A stretch of DNA of 64,000 nucleotides from Zygaena filipendulae (taxonomy: Eukaryota; Arthropoda; Insecta; Lepidoptera; Zygaenidae). The position numbers were made by a program, and so were the translations under genes. The notes under the pieces were generated by a model. That model made no database searches. It saw only the letters and a list, made by a program, of their open reading frames with translations, and had not been told where the DNA came from. Within the stretch, counting starts at the first letter, position 1. Each line of letters starts with the position of its first letter. Positions 20,627 to 29,952 of this stretch are shown in pieces. The stretch is taken from positions 1,116,001-1,180,000 of the forward strand of contig OU015679.1 of assembly GCA_907165275.2 (NCBI GenBank). The letters run 5' to 3'.

Positions 20627-23133
20627 TTGACATATAATTTCGGCATAGATTACGTAAATTTCTACATAAACAACGTTAAATATTCATTTTTGTTAGATAC
20701 AGGAGCTACATTATCGTTATTACATAGTAGTATTTTCCAAGTAATATTCCGCTATGGAAAGATGAAACCGTTATCAAAGGTATATGCGGTCATGTTCGTA
20801 CTCAGGGTTATTCTTATGTGACACTTACTTCTGAGAATGGCAATGCATTCCAATGTAAGTTTTATTCGTATGATAGCTTACCGAATAAGGCAGATGGAAT
20901 TATCGGGTTAGGCTTTCTAAGGAAGTACCAAGCTAATATCGACTTACCGACTAACAGCTTGACTTTGCATAACAATTATAAGCAGTGTATAATCCCAGTC
21001 ATAACAAATAGAGATACGAACGCGTACCTAACGATACCACCCAGAAGCGAAAGTATTCATTACATCCAATCTAAATATTTTCATAACAATGATATAGTTG
21101 TCTCTTCACAACAACTGAGCGATAATATATTTTTAGCAAGCAGTATAGTGAAACCTAAAGATGGTAGAATTCCTTTACAAATATTAAACACGAGTGATGA
21201 ATCGGTCAAGTTGCCCATTTTTGAGCCACAGTTACATTCTTTGGAGGACTTTGAGTTATGTAATTTTTCTAAAACCGAAGCTAATAGTATTAGAGCTAAA
21301 GAATTGTTGCGTTTGTTAAAGTTAGATCATTTATCATCGGAGGAAAAGGATTCTATAGAATCGATTTGTTCTAAATATGCAGATGTTTTCTTTTTAAAAG
21401 GTGACAAACTCAATGTTACTAATATAATGCAGCAGTCTATTACTTTAAAACCTAACACGAATCCAGTTTACGTAAAACCGTACCGATTACCACATTCATT
21501 AAAGCCAGAAATTAAAAATCAAATTAATAATATGTTAGAACAGGATATTATAGAAGAAACGAAAAGTGGATGGTCTAGTCCTATACTTCTAGTACCGAAG
21601 AAAGCGGACGAAAATGGTTTGAAAAAGTGGCGTTTGGTCATTGATTTTAGAAAAATTAATGAAAACACACAGGATGACAAGTTTCCGCTTCCTAATATAA
21701 CAGAAATTTTGGATTCACTTTCCGGTTCAGTTTATTTTACCCATCTAGATTTAAATCAAGGGTTTTATCAAGTTTTATTAAAACCTGAGGATAGGAAGAT
21801 TACAGCCTTCACTACGGACTCTGGGCAATATCAATTAAAACGCCTACCAATGGGTCTGAAGATAAGTCCAAGTGCATTTTCTCGTGTTATGTCTGTAGCT
21901 TTATCTGGCCTAACCTTCGAAAAGTGCTTCGTATACTATGATGACGTCATCGTATTTGGTAGAAATCTAGCATCACATAATAAAAATTTAATTGACGTTT
22001 TAGAGCGTTTTAGAACAGTTAATTTGAAGTTAAATCCGTCTAAGTGTGAATTTTTAAAGAAACAAATTCTGTATTTAGGTCATATAGTATCATCCGAGGG
22101 AATATTACCCGACCCCGAAAAAACGAAGGTATTACAGAATTACCCACAACCTACGAACGCAGACGATGTCAGGCGATTTGTTGCGTTTTGTAACTATTAC
22201 AGAAAATTCATAAAGTCATTTTCAGAAATTACTGTTCCATTAAATAAGTTATGTCGAAAATACCAACCTTTTATATGGAGTACAGAATGCGAGGAAGCAT
22301 TTCAGTTTTTAAAAAATGCATTAGCATCACCACCAGTACTACAGTATCCAAATTTCTCAGAAAACAACGAATTTATATTACAAACTGACGCATCTGGAAT
22401 AGCAATAGGTTCAGTCCTTTGTAATAGCGACTTGCGTCCGATAGCTTATACCAGTCGACCATTAAACAAGTCAGAACTAAATTACCCTACAATAGAAAAA
22501 GAATTACTTGCAATAGTATGGAGCGTGAAATATTTCCGACCATATTTATACGGACGTCAATTTAAAATTTTAACTGACCATAAACCTTTAGTATATCTTT
22601 TTGGCATGAAAGATCCATCTAGTCGTCTTTTGAAATACAGATTAATTTTGGAGGAGTATAATTTCAAAGTTGCATATGTAAAAGGAAAAGATAACGTTTG
22701 TGCCGACGCGCTTTCTAGAGTAATTATAACATCTAACGAATTAAAAGACATGAATGAAGAGATTGTAAACGTTATGACGAGGGCACAAAGTAGAAAATTA
22801 AATCAGCAAAGTGATAAACAGTCTCCTTGTATTGCTACGAACGATAGGCCTGATCAACCTAGAGTTTTGGACATACTAAGGAAACCAAGTGACTCTGTTG
22901 AACTTTGTTTTATAAAGGAAAATGATTTAAACACGTTAAGATTAAAGAACGAAGTGACCGAAGAGTCAGAGTGTTTTAGTTTTGTACCGAGTAGGTTAAC
23001 GATATTCATAAACCTCGGTTATATGTCACATTTCACGCGAGACGTATTTGTGGTGAAACTGAGAGATTTTTGTGAAAAAATTAAAGTAGAACAAGTTTGT
23101 ATGATTAAAAATGAACAAAACGTGTTAGATTAA
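20627..23133 (+). pseudogene. G2 pol: protease, reverse transcriptase, RNase H
   Basis: Protease begins near 20630 with LLDTGATLSLL. A one-base shift near 20740 moves the rest of protease into the frame that runs from 20818. RT carries VIDFRKIN, LDLNQGFYQV and YYDDV. RNase H starts QTDASG and ends ADALSR. A long linker to integrase follows, and the frame ends at 23133; in another frame the linker continues to the G3 insertion at 23242. Catalytic residues are present, but at least two frameshifts separate the parts. Confidence 0.87.
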
Positions 23134-23242
23134 AAGTTTAAAGGATTGGTCCGGACCCCAATTTTGTATATTGCGAGGAGTAAAGAGAGTAATCGATAAC
23201 GACGAGATAAAATATATTTTGAACAGTTTCCATTTATTGCCT

Positions 23243-23488
23243 TGTGGCGGAGGTATTACGAGCAGGTAGGTATTAAACTCACATTTGCTGTAGAAATGGA
23301 ATTTTGGAAGTGATTTATTGTTAAAAACTTAGCGCTATATATACAGAAAACCTTAAAACTAACAACCAATCAAAAACACAACATTAAATATTTACAACCA
23401 AACAACCAATGAGAAATCGTACATTAAATGGCGGACAGATTCGAGCGAGATGCTAGTTTCTAGAATTTCATAGTCTCCTCTCGTCGCA
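23243..23488 (-). repeat. G3 3' LTR (246 bp)
   Basis: Minus-strand ends are TGCGACGAGAGG and CCTCCGCCACA. It contains two or three ATTGGTTG (CCAAT-type) boxes, TATATATAGCGC as a TATA region, and AACAATAAATC as a polyadenylation signal, in that order. It appears identical to 33409-33654. Confidence 0.93.
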
Positions 23489-24202
23489 CACTCGCACCGC
23501 GCATGCGCGGGGTGCGCGGCGCGGAGGACGCGGGCGGCGCGCGCGCAGGAGCTCAGTCCGCCGCGTCTCAAGCGCCAGTCGCCATCGATCGTTGAGAGCG
23601 CAAGGCCGCGCGTCTCGCGCCGGACCGCGAATCGTGGATGTGCGTGTGGTGCCGTACAGGTGTCTACGACCGAGTAGTTCCATGGTGCTTGATGGTGTAC
23701 AACAGCGTCGCAAGATCCAGGCGATTAAAAACGGCTCTTTTCAGAGCCACTCTTTCCATTTTGATGTACTGCCTGATCTTGCTTGCGTAGTTACTTCAGT
23801 GAGTGTGACCCAGGAACGTGACGTCGCTTGACTGTTCCTTCGAATCTCCAGCGAGGTCGTCTTTTTCAAGATTGCTCCTCGCACTTTCCTCTGTCTGGAA
23901 TTCGTTGGAATTGAGTCAGCTAGGCAATAAAGAATAACATAACAAGTTGTCCGTGTCCTGTTTCTTTCTTGTGATTCGATAATAAGGTGATTCCACTGTG
24001 TATGTTATTTCTCTCTTGCTCCTTCAACCTTCCTGATCCTTGATCCAATTCCCCGGTAAAGGTATGTTACGTACACGGTTTGGTAATGGTAGGTAGATGG
24101 AGGTAAACCGCTGTGAAGTATGTAAGTATTTTCGTAAGTATTTCTGTGCTCATGTGCAAGGTGTGCACAGTATCCCCCTTCAAGCAAAGCGTACGGTTTT
24201 CT
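23489..24202 (-). other. G3 region between pol and 3' LTR, with pol end and purine tract
   Basis: The last pol codons and stop lie at 24180-24202. A purine run GAAGGGGGATAC then precedes TGTGCACACC at about 24169, exactly as if an LTR began there. The true LTR, however, starts 680 bases further on. The segment between has no convincing gene and is GC-rich near the LTR (23490-23620). On the plus strand it holds a perfect histone-type stem-loop (23733-23748). It may be captured sequence or a remnant of a recombined LTR. Confidence 0.55.
23733..23748 (+). other. Histone-mRNA-type 3' stem-loop
   Basis: GGCTCTTTTCAGAGCC forms a 6-bp stem with a TTTC loop. It is preceded by AAAAAC and followed by ACTC, matching the animal replication-dependent histone 3' element in stem, loop and flanks. 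In histone genes SLBP binds this hairpin and U7 snRNP guides cleavage just downstream. No histone coding sequence is recognisable upstream and no clear purine-rich downstream element is seen, so function here is unproven. Confidence 0.6.
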
Positions 24203-24212
24203 TCACGACTCG

Positions 24213-24659
24213 GATTGGCTACCTACTCACCGTGTTCAGTGTTCGTGCTCCATCTGCTATCTCGTCCACTCTGCGAAATCGGCCACGTAAATTCTTTTAC
24301 TTCGCCCGATTCGCGCCTGCCTTTCGTACGCGGTCCGTGGAGTGCTGCGCGCGATACCAAGGAGCGGTAACTTTGTTTACTAACCCTGGTATCGTCGCAG
24401 CGGTGCTGTACGGCGCTGCGTGCGAAAGCAGCGGGGATCATCCTGGTCGCGGCCCTCTGCGGTCGTCTGGTCGGACTCGAAGCGCCCTAAAGGAGACGCA
24501 ATCCAGCAGCCATTGCGCCCCGCTCCCGAATAATGTACGGGTAGCGGGACGGGATAAGGTGCTGGCGTGCGTCTCCTTTATTCGGAGCGCACTAGTGAGC
24601 GGGTTTCTGTACCCTTCCCCCTTCGTGTCGACCCTGTCTGCCACCTCGCACCAAAGCGG
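24213..24659 (+). promoter_or_regulatory. Jockey copy 2 5' UTR (internal promoter region)
   Basis: 447 bp from the duplicated target to the ORF1 ATG. Non-LTR elements of this type carry their promoter in this stretch. I see no certain initiator or downstream promoter motif, and only the position supports the role. Short upstream ATGs are few. Confidence 0.5.
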
Positions 24660-27056
24660 ATGGCGGGCAGGGCTCCTTCTCGCGACCCGCGTCTAACGCG
24701 GGAAGCGCCTCCCCCCCGCGTCGGCGATCACCCGCCGTCGCGCTCCGCGGCGACCCAGCCCGGGGGCAAGCGGCCGACGACTCAGTCGACCGCACGCACC
24801 CCCGAGCTGGTGTCTGCTCACACGGGCGCCACCGCGGCCCCGTCGTCCGCCCCGCGCGCTGCGGCGGCCAGGGGCGCAGGGCACAGCATGCCCCCGCCCG
24901 TGACCGCCGCGCCGCGCCCGGTGCGGCCCGCCTTCCCGGGTGCTACCTCGCCCGGAACGGCAGCCCCCTCGCCTGGGGGCAGCGCGGTGCGGCCGGCGAA
25001 ACCTAGTTCGCCGACCCCTCGCCCCGCTGCACCCAGGCCAAGGGCAGCACCGCCCTCCCGCTCCGCGCCCTCATCTCCTACGAGGGCCGGCTCGGAGCTG
25101 GGGCGATCGGTCCCCCCGCCGGTGCGCGCCCGCACCACGGAGGGGCCCAAGGAGCGTGGCTCCTCGCGCGCCGCCGAGACGACGGCGCATCCGGGGCCGG
25201 GGGCATCTAAGCATCCCCCCACCCCCGAAGCAGACGCCGGATCGGCGACGCCCGTGCGCACAAGCCGCGCGCCCACGGCCGCATTGCTGCCCCCCCCGGA
25301 TCAGTTACCACTCCATCACCCGGAGATGTCCCCAAACGCCCACCTGGAGGTGGATATGCTCATCACCTCCAGGCTGAAGCAAACGGGGCTCCTCTCCGGG
25401 GAGATGATGGAGGTGATGGCGCGCACGCTCCGCGAGCGCAGGCGCGCCTTGCTCGGCTCGCAAGAGAGCCTGGCCGGTAGGACTGCAGAGGAGGAGTTCC
25501 ACGTGCAACTCGCGCGTAAGGCCCCTCTGCACCTACCGGCACTGGAAACCCCCCCTGCGGGGGCCGTACGCAGGCTGCGCGTCCCCGACTCCTCCGACGA
25601 TGAGGAGCCGGGCAAGCGAGCCTGCCACAACCTGTCGCCCCCAGAGGGCGCTCTAAGCCTCCCCTCCCCCAGGCCGCAACGCGAGCCGCGAGCGCGTCCG
25701 CCCGCGGCCGCTAGACCGGAGAGCCCACCCAGGGACTCCCCTATGAGTCCCACTGAGCCTGAGGGCCCCCCACGCCCTACGTTTGCTGATGCCGTGCGGG
25801 CTGCGTCCCCACCGGCGACCGCTGCCGCGCCGACGGACGCGCAGCCCGCCGCTCCAGCCGCGCCTGCCGGCGACGGAGCGGGAGCGGCGCGCAGGGGGGA
25901 TAAACGCAGAAGCGTCTACCCCCCTCTAGTCGTGGAGAACCTGCCCGACTGGGCGCGCCACTTCCGCGCCCTCAAGGAAAAACTGGGGCGGACTCCCAGC
26001 GCACGCCCGTATGGTAAGGGCGTGCGCTTCATTCCAAAAGACGAAGCAGAATACCGTCTGGTCCAGCGCTACTTAACTGCGCTGGAGAAGGAGGACCGGA
26101 CGGTGTCCTGGTTCGCCTATTCTCTCCCGGCGGATCGGAGTCTTAAGGTAGCCATTAGGGGGCTGCCAATCGACACTGATCCGTCGGAAATCACACGGGA
26201 GCTCGTAGCGATGGGCTACGAGCCGGAATATGTCCGCCCCATACGCGCCCGTGCCGGCAGGCCCGGCTGTATTTACTACGCCCAACTTCGCCGCACCCCG
26301 AACCTCACCCCGGGCATATATGACATCACAGAGATGTTGTGTATGCCCGGGATCAAGATCGACGCCTGGCGGGGCAAACGCGGACCCGCGCAGTGCCACC
26401 GGTGTCAGCAGTTCCGGCACTCGTCGTTCGGCTGCCACCGGAGGCTCGCGTGCGTCCGCTGCGGTGAGGAGCACGCCGCTGCGGATTGCCCCCGCCCCAA
26501 AGAGGAGCCCCCCACCTGCGTCAACTGCGGGGGGGCACACCCGGCCAACAGGGCGTCGTGCCCTGTCTTCAAAAGAGAAGCCAGGAACAAAAAGGCAGGC
26601 ACGGTCGCCCTGTCTACCGGCCGACCTGTCGCCCCGCAAGTGGCGCAGGTGGCAGTGGAAGCCGGCGCCACCACTCTGATGGCGCCAGCAAACACCCCGA
26701 AGCGGCGTGCTCCGGGTGCGGCGGCCCCTCCTTCCTCTTCCGGCGTGAAGAGGAAGAGGAAGAGGGGCAAGAAGAAGAAGAAGGGGAGCGAGGAGGGGGC
26801 TGCTTCAGAGCCCCCGGCGGTGGCCACTGGTCCGGCCACCGTCCCTCCCCAACCCTCATCGGCAGCAGCTCTCCCCGCTGCCCGCAAGCCCGGCGCTTCC
26901 AAGCCCCGGACTCCGGGAGCGGGTAAGAGCAACAAGCTCGTCGCCATCGAGATGGTGATCGGCGTCCTCCAGGATGTGCTGGTGGCCATCAGGGACGACG
27001 CCGACCCCATCCAGGTCATCCTGAGCGGGATGTCCCGCATCCTGCAGCAGGTGTGA
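24660..27056 (+). CDS. Jockey copy 2 ORF1, nucleic-acid-binding Gag-like protein
   Basis: 798 codons from the ATG at 24660 (MAGRAPSRDPR); the frame is open further upstream but without ATG. The N-terminal 400 residues are rich in Pro, Ala, Arg and Ser and look disordered. A conserved domain at about 500-600 (SLKVAIRGLP...PGIKIDAWRG) is the region associated with zinc fingers in Jockey Gag. Three knuckles follow: C-x2-C-x4-H-x4-C, C-x2-C-x3-H-x4-C and C-x2-C-x3-H-x6-C. A basic run of RKRKRGKKKKK could act as a nuclear signal. The protein would coat element RNA. The stop overlaps the ORF2 frame. Codon use is strongly GC-rich, unlike the AT-rich neighbours. Confidence 0.92.
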   Translation: MAGRAPSRDPRLTREAPPPRVGDHPPSRSAATQPGGKRPTTQSTARTPELVSAHTGATAAPSSAPRAAAARGAGHSMPPPVTAAPRPVRPAFPGATSPGTAAPSPGGSAVRPAKPSSPTPRPAAPRPRAAPPSRSAPSSPTRAGSELGRSVPPPVRARTTEGPKERGSSRAAETTAHPGPGASKHPPTPEADAGSATPVRTSRAPTAALLPPPDQLPLHHPEMSPNAHLEVDMLITSRLKQTGLLSGEMMEVMARTLRERRRALLGSQESLAGRTAEEEFHVQLARKAPLHLPALETPPAGAVRRLRVPDSSDDEEPGKRACHNLSPPEGALSLPSPRPQREPRARPPAAARPESPPRDSPMSPTEPEGPPRPTFADAVRAASPPATAAAPTDAQPAAPAAPAGDGAGAARRGDKRRSVYPPLVVENLPDWARHFRALKEKLGRTPSARPYGKGVRFIPKDEAEYRLVQRYLTALEKEDRTVSWFAYSLPADRSLKVAIRGLPIDTDPSEITRELVAMGYEPEYVRPIRARAGRPGCIYYAQLRRTPNLTPGIYDITEMLCMPGIKIDAWRGKRGPAQCHRCQQFRHSSFGCHRRLACVRCGEEHAAADCPRPKEEPPTCVNCGGAHPANRASCPVFKREARNKKAGTVALSTGRPVAPQVAQVAVEAGATTLMAPANTPKRRAPGAAAPPSSSGVKRKRKRGKKKKKGSEEGAASEPPAVATGPATVPPQPSSAAALPAARKPGASKPRTPGAGKSNKLVAIEMVIGVLQDVLVAIRDDADPIQVILSGMSRILQQV

Positions 27057-27067
27057 CTTCGCTCAGG

Positions 27068-29737
27068 ATGATCTACTGGAACGCCAACGGTCTTCGGGGC
27101 AAAACATCCGTCCTGAAGACCGTTCTGCGTGACCAGCGGATCGACGTGGCGCTGGTCTGCGAGACTCTTTTAAGGCCGACGACTAACGTAAAAGTCGCCG
27201 GCTATCATGTTTATCGCCAGGACGATATCAGTCCTCAGGGTCATGCCTATAGAGGGCTGGTAGTGCTAGTCAAGCGAGGAGTCGTTCACCAACGAGTTCC
27301 CGCCGTGCAGCTCTCGGCGCTCAGCGCTCTGGGCGTCGAGCTTTGCATCGCCGGCAACCCTACGCGGCTGTACGCGGTGTACAAGCCGCCGGGCCTAAGA
27401 TTCCAGCCGGGCGACATGCACGCCCTGCTGGAATCGAACATCCCCACCGCCGTTGCCGGCGATTTCAATTGCAAGCACACGGCGTGGAACTCGACCCACA
27501 TCTGCCCGAATGGCAGACGACTCCTCCGCGACGCCGAGGCCCACGGCTACGAGGTCGAAGGGCCGGAAACTCCTACGCATTATCCGGCCCAGACGTCGCA
27601 TCAACCTGACGTCATCGACCTCATAGCCCACCGTGGGCTCCCCTGCCGGCCCTCTATAGAGGCCCTTCCCGAGGACATGGGCTCTGACCATGTCCCGGTC
27701 CTGGTCGTCCTGGCGAACATGCCACAGAGAGTCTCGCCACCAACGCCACGCCGATCGATAGACTGGAGAAGCTTCTCCAGCTCGATGGCGACGAGCACCC
27801 CCTCGAGGCCCCTCGTCTCTCCGGGGGACGTTGAGCTCCTAGCTTCGGACATCACCGCCTGTGTTCAAGGCGCCCTTAACACCTCCTCGCGCACCATGCC
27901 GACGGGGGGCAGGTTGCCCCCGCTCCCCGCCGACATTAGGAACATGATCAGCGAGAAGAGGCGCCTGCGCAGGCGGTGGCAGCAATGTCGCTGCCCTCGG
28001 ATGAAGACGGAGCTCAACGCCCTCACGGACAAGATCAAGGATGCCCTGAGGGAGCAAGAAGCCGACGCATGGGAGAGGCGCATTGAGGCGGCAAGCGAGG
28101 ACTGGACCAGTGTCCATCGCCTCTGCCGCCAACTCTCTGGCGCCCGGCCCCCGATCAGACCGCTCACAGCGGACGACGGTACGCTGAGGTACCGCGCAGA
28201 AGACCGCGCGAAGATCCTCGCCGACCATCTCGAACGCCAGTTCCGCCCGAATCCCACCGACGATGTGGAGCACGTCGCAGCAGTGGAAGCCCAGCTTCGG
28301 GAGTATTTCGCGGCGCCGATAGCGCCGGAGGAGGACCCAATCGTGTTCTCCCCCGGTGAGGTGCAGCGGATGACCCGAAAACTGAAGCCGCGTAAGGCCC
28401 CGGGCGCAGACGGTATCACTAATGCAGCGCTGCGTCACCTGCCGTTTCGCTCCATAGCGGCGGTGACGCGCCTGTATAACGGTATCCTGCGCACGGGGCA
28501 CTATCCCACCGTGTGGAAAACCGGCAGGGTCATCATGCTGCCCAAACCGGGGAAGAATGTCGCTCTCCCCGGCAGCTATCGGCCCATTACGCTGCTGCCT
28601 ACGCTCTCGAAGCTGTTCGAGCTGCTACTGCTGCGACGTATGTCTCCGCACATCGCTCCCAGGAGGGAGCAGTTTGGGTTCCGGGCGGAACACTCCACCA
28701 CTCTCCAGTTGTCGAGGGTGATTCAGCACATGACGGTGGCCCTCAATGAGAGGGCGACCACCGTCGCTGTCCTCCTCGACATGGAGAAGGCGTTCGATAG
28801 GGTCTGGCATGAGGGTCTTCTGCTGAAGCTATCGTCGTCCGCGCTTCCCCGGCGTATAGTCCGGGTGGTGGCGTCCTTTCTATCCGACCGTCGCTTCTGT
28901 GTGGCGGTAGAGGACGTCACCTCAACCGAGCGTCTGATCGGGGCCGGCGTGCCACAGGGCAGCTGCCTCTCCCCGGCCTGTTACTCCCGATACACCGACG
29001 ACATCCCAGTGGGGGATGGGGTCGAGTTGGCTCTGTACGCCGATGACGCGGCGTACTACACCACAAATAAAAACCCGAAGTACGCCGCGCTCCGGCTGCA
29101 GCGTACGCTCGACCTCCTCCCCGACTGGCTCTCTAAGTGGAGACTGTCGGTCAATGTCGGGAAGACACAGGCCATATGCGTCGGCATTAAATTACGCCCA
29201 CCGCCACCTCTTCGCCTCTACGGGCAGGACATAGCGTGGTCCTCTCAGGTGAAGTACCTGGGGGTCACGCTGGATCGTCGGCTCACGATGCAAACGCACG
29301 TGAGAAACGTCATCGCGAGCGCTCGCGTCGCGCGGTATCAGCTGCGCAGCGTGCTCGGCTCTCGGCTCCCTCTGAGGGTAAAAGTCGGGGTCTACAAGAC
29401 CTACATTAGGCCCCGACTCACCTACGCCGCTCCGGCATGGTACGCACTGCCATGTGCGTCCGTGCGCGCGAGCTTGGACTCACAACAAGCCATGGCACTG
29501 CGTGCCGCTGCCGGAGCTCCGCGCTGTGTGCGGAACGCGGTCATCCAGAGGGACCTGGGAGTCGAGCCGCTGGACGAGTTCGTCCAGCGGCTTGCCTCTC
29601 GGATGTTCGAGCGGGCGGACGCGTCGGACCACGAGCACATCCGTGGTCTGGCCCCCCTCCACGCCCGTCCACCCGAGGGGAAGCGATACCCGCGCGAGCT
29701 TATCGCTCGCGATGACGAGCCAACGCTGCCCATCTAG
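27068..29737 (+). CDS. Jockey copy 2 ORF2: endonuclease and reverse transcriptase
   Basis: 889 codons from the first ATG at 27068; the frame is open from 27053, so it overlaps the ORF1 stop (GTGTGA) without an ATG in the overlap. The endonuclease occupies residues 1-220 with WNANGL, CETLL, GDFN and SDH. RT occupies about 430-720, with RPITLLP, FGFRAEHST, DMEKAFDRVW, GVPQGSCLSP and the active-site YADD. The RT and the ORF1 domain both point to the Jockey clade. It would nick chromosomal DNA and copy its own RNA onto the cut end. No RNase H domain and no frameshift are seen. Confidence 0.94.
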   Translation: MIYWNANGLRGKTSVLKTVLRDQRIDVALVCETLLRPTTNVKVAGYHVYRQDDISPQGHAYRGLVVLVKRGVVHQRVPAVQLSALSALGVELCIAGNPTRLYAVYKPPGLRFQPGDMHALLESNIPTAVAGDFNCKHTAWNSTHICPNGRRLLRDAEAHGYEVEGPETPTHYPAQTSHQPDVIDLIAHRGLPCRPSIEALPEDMGSDHVPVLVVLANMPQRVSPPTPRRSIDWRSFSSSMATSTPSRPLVSPGDVELLASDITACVQGALNTSSRTMPTGGRLPPLPADIRNMISEKRRLRRRWQQCRCPRMKTELNALTDKIKDALREQEADAWERRIEAASEDWTSVHRLCRQLSGARPPIRPLTADDGTLRYRAEDRAKILADHLERQFRPNPTDDVEHVAAVEAQLREYFAAPIAPEEDPIVFSPGEVQRMTRKLKPRKAPGADGITNAALRHLPFRSIAAVTRLYNGILRTGHYPTVWKTGRVIMLPKPGKNVALPGSYRPITLLPTLSKLFELLLLRRMSPHIAPRREQFGFRAEHSTTLQLSRVIQHMTVALNERATTVAVLLDMEKAFDRVWHEGLLLKLSSSALPRRIVRVVASFLSDRRFCVAVEDVTSTERLIGAGVPQGSCLSPACYSRYTDDIPVGDGVELALYADDAAYYTTNKNPKYAALRLQRTLDLLPDWLSKWRLSVNVGKTQAICVGIKLRPPPPLRLYGQDIAWSSQVKYLGVTLDRRLTMQTHVRNVIASARVARYQLRSVLGSRLPLRVKVGVYKTYIRPRLTYAAPAWYALPCASVRASLDSQQAMALRAAAGAPRCVRNAVIQRDLGVEPLDEFVQRLASRMFERADASDHEHIRGLAPLHARPPEGKRYPRELIARDDEPTLPI

Positions 29738-29942
29738 CTTGGCTGACGGAGCCTAGACGCCGCCCTGACGGGCGGCGCCGGCTCCGCCCCGACGATCCAC
29801 GCGGTCTACGGACCGCCCCCCAGTTCCTGTCCGTAGTGGCGGATAGCGTGGGATCGCCCACTGCAGGGGGCTCTGCCCCGACGCAGACACCTCTGCTGCC
29901 TCCCCTTCGGGGAGGCAGCAAGAGAAGGCTCTTGTCTGTCTG
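29738..29942 (+). other. Jockey copy 2 3' UTR with two hairpins and a GTCT tail
   Basis: GCCGCCCTGACGGGCGGC (29759-29776) folds into a 7-bp stem. At 29894-29920, TGCTGCCTCCCC pairs perfectly with its complement across a TTC loop, a 12-bp stem. The element then ends TTGTCTGTCTG, with no poly(A). Such 3' structures are recognised by the RT of several non-LTR elements; here that role is inferred. Confidence 0.7.
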
Positions 29943-29952
29943 TCACGACTCG

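Larger units (their letters stand above)
24213..29942 (+). mobile_element. Full-length Jockey-type non-LTR retrotransposon, copy 2
   Basis: 5730 bp flanked by TCACGACTCG (24203-24212 and 29943-29952). Both ORFs are open, all catalytic motifs are present, and a 5' UTR of about 450 bp remains, so this copy looks complete and possibly active. The 3' end is not poly(A) but short GTCT repeats after two hairpins. It landed in the last codons of G3 pol, on the opposite strand. Copy 1 (1-16103) is the same family. Confidence 0.94.

Noticed and set aside
29806..29942. C-terminal extension of G3 pol beyond TRSGRVV
   Set aside because: These codons lie in the Jockey 3' UTR; the true pol end is at 24180-24202.
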